Of a stretch of DNA of 64,000 bases, positions 63,188-64,000 are shown one piece after another (position 1 is the stretch's first letter; each line of letters starts with the position of its first letter). The translations under genes and the position numbers were made by a program. The notes under the pieces were generated by a model. The model was given only the letters and a program-made list of their open reading frames with translations, was not told where the DNA came from and did not search any database. The DNA comes from CAWEBF01 sp963807235 (GTDB taxonomy: Bacteria > Acidobacteriota > Vicinamibacteria > Vicinamibacterales > UBA2999): contig CAWEBF010000012.1 of assembly GCA_963807235.1 (NCBI GenBank), positions 62,001 to 126,000 of the forward strand. The letters run 5' to 3'.

Positions 63188-64000
63188 ACTTGTGATCCAA
63201 GGACTCGCGGTCCTTCAGTAGCCAGACACAAATCAAACTGACCAGCGCGGTGAAGGACACGTACGCGGCGACGGCCATCGAGGTCTGGAACGTCTGGTAG
63301 AGATAGAGCGCAATGAGCGGCGCGGGGCCGCCGGCGGTCAGCGAGGCCAGTTGATAGCCCAGGCTGGCGCCGCTGTAGCGCAGCGTGCCCGGAAACCGCT
63401 CGGCGATGAAGGCCGCCTGGGGGCCGTACTGCAGATCCTGGCTGGGGAGGCCCAAGGCAATCGCGATGAACACCAGCCACGTGATCCGCGTGTCGAGCAT
63501 CCCGAAGTAGATGAACGGGAACACCAGCATCACCACGCAGCCGATGGCCGTGATGCGTCGCCGCCCGATCACGTCCGACAGGTGGCCGAAATACGGGATC
63601 ACGCACGCGGAGATCACGGCCTGGACCATCACGAAACCGAGCACGAGGCTCCGCTCCATGCCCAGGGTCTGCGTGGCGTAGGTCAGGACGTACGTGGTGA
63701 AGATGTAGAAGGGCGTCTGCTGTCCGCTCCGCAGCAGCGCCGTCAACACCAGTTCGCGCCAGTGGGCCTTGACCACCTGCACGACCGGCGCTTTCTGCAC
63801 GCGCCCCTCCTCGCGCATCCTGGCGAAGACGGGCGTCTCGAGCACGCCGGTGCGGATGTACAGGCCCACGAACACCAGGGCCGCGCTGAGCATGAAGGGC
63901 ACGCGCCAGCCCCAGCTGAGAAAATCCTCCTCGCTCGTGACAAACGACATGAACGACAGCGCGCCATTGGCCAGCACCATCCCGGCCGGGGCGCCGAGCT
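63186..64000 (-). CDS. MHS-family MFS transporter, partial at window edge
   Basis: The 5' part lies beyond base 64000; the frame stays open to the edge (LGAPAGMVLANGALSFMSFV). Visible: helix VPFMLSAALVFVGLYIRTGV, the loop FARMREEGRVQKAPVVQV, helix-rich C-terminal half with the motif YFGHLSDVIGRRR between helices 8 and 9, and TLRYSGASLGYQLASLTAGG, all typical of metabolite:H+ symporters of the MHS (ProP/ShiA) type. Substrates include osmolytes and organic acids; not determinable here. Confidence 0.88.
   Translation of the reverse strand, partial: LGAPAGMVLANGALSFMSFVTSEEDFLSWGWRVPFMLSAALVFVGLYIRTGVLETPVFARMREEGRVQKAPVVQVVKAHWRELVLTALLRSGQQTPFYIFTTYVLTYATQTLGMERSLVLGFVMVQAVISACVIPYFGHLSDVIGRRRITAIGCVVMLVFPFIYFGMLDTRITWLVFIAIALGLPSQDLQYGPQAAFIAERFPGTLRYSGASLGYQLASLTAGGPAPLIALYLYQTFQTSMAVAAYVSFTALVSLICVWLLKDRESLDHK

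Overview
The window is GC-rich DNA with leaderless high-GC shadow frames, GTG starts and many ATGA-type overlaps. The gene families (an Oar-like TonB-dependent receptor with an N-terminal carboxypeptidase-regulatory domain, several secreted proteins of the kind abundant in Acidobacteriota, and a very large exopolysaccharide locus) suggest an uncultured Acidobacteriota member, perhaps class Vicinamibacteria. That placement is inference from family content; no rRNA or other marker gene is present. Many housekeeping genes carry one or more frameshifts while the downstream frame still encodes the conserved remainder. This pattern looks like uncorrected indels in an assembly rather than gene decay, so I annotate such genes as one CDS and state where the frame breaks.

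Region 1 (1-11 kb): small membrane proteins, a VapBC-like toxin-antitoxin pair with a palindromic operator, then a minus-strand metabolic operon for threonine (thrB, thrC) and siroheme-dependent sulfite/nitrite reduction (precorrin-2 dehydrogenase, uroporphyrinogen methyltransferase, hemoprotein). It is divergent from the agmatine-to-putrescine pair aguB-aguA. Region 2 (10.6-23 kb): two TonB-dependent receptors, an ABC exporter pair, a YdcZ-type transporter and a set of secreted proteins of unknown role.

Region 3 (23.1-28.2 kb): a lasso peptide gene cluster. It has two tandem short precursor genes (48 and 45 codons), an HPr-kinase-like precursor kinase, a lasso cyclase (asparagine synthetase fold), a B2 protease, a PqqD-like B1/RRE protein and, in the opposite orientation between B2 and cyclase, a PRMT-like methyltransferase. 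A two-hairpin repeat sits between the kinase and the precursors. No dedicated exporter or isopeptidase is seen.

Region 4 (28.3-57.7 kb): an exopolysaccharide locus. It starts with a plus-strand Wzc-type tyrosine kinase/co-polymerase and a Wzy/ligase-like protein, then PurN, an ExeA-type ATPase with a SPOR domain, and a second Wzc. After these comes an almost gap-free minus-strand operon running from a beta-barrel protein and a Wza-like export protein through nine GT4-type glycosyltransferase genes or domains plus one frame-broken one, two methyltransferase domains, a Wzx flippase, a second Wzy/ligase, a GT4-phosphoglycosyltransferase fusion, a geranylgeranyl-reductase-like flavoprotein and a nucleotidyltransferase. 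Together these would start the lipid-linked glycan, extend it, flip it, polymerise it and export it.

Region 5 (57.8-64 kb): a CPXCG zinc-ribbon protein, a secreted hypothetical protein, a DsbA/FrnE-like oxidoreductase, a TraB/GumN-like protein, another secreted Acidobacteria-type protein, a FabF-like ketosynthase and the 3' part of an MHS-family transporter. Repeats with no obvious coding role recur through the window: seven-base tandem arrays at gene ends, a two-hairpin element, and one 112-bp near-perfect palindrome.
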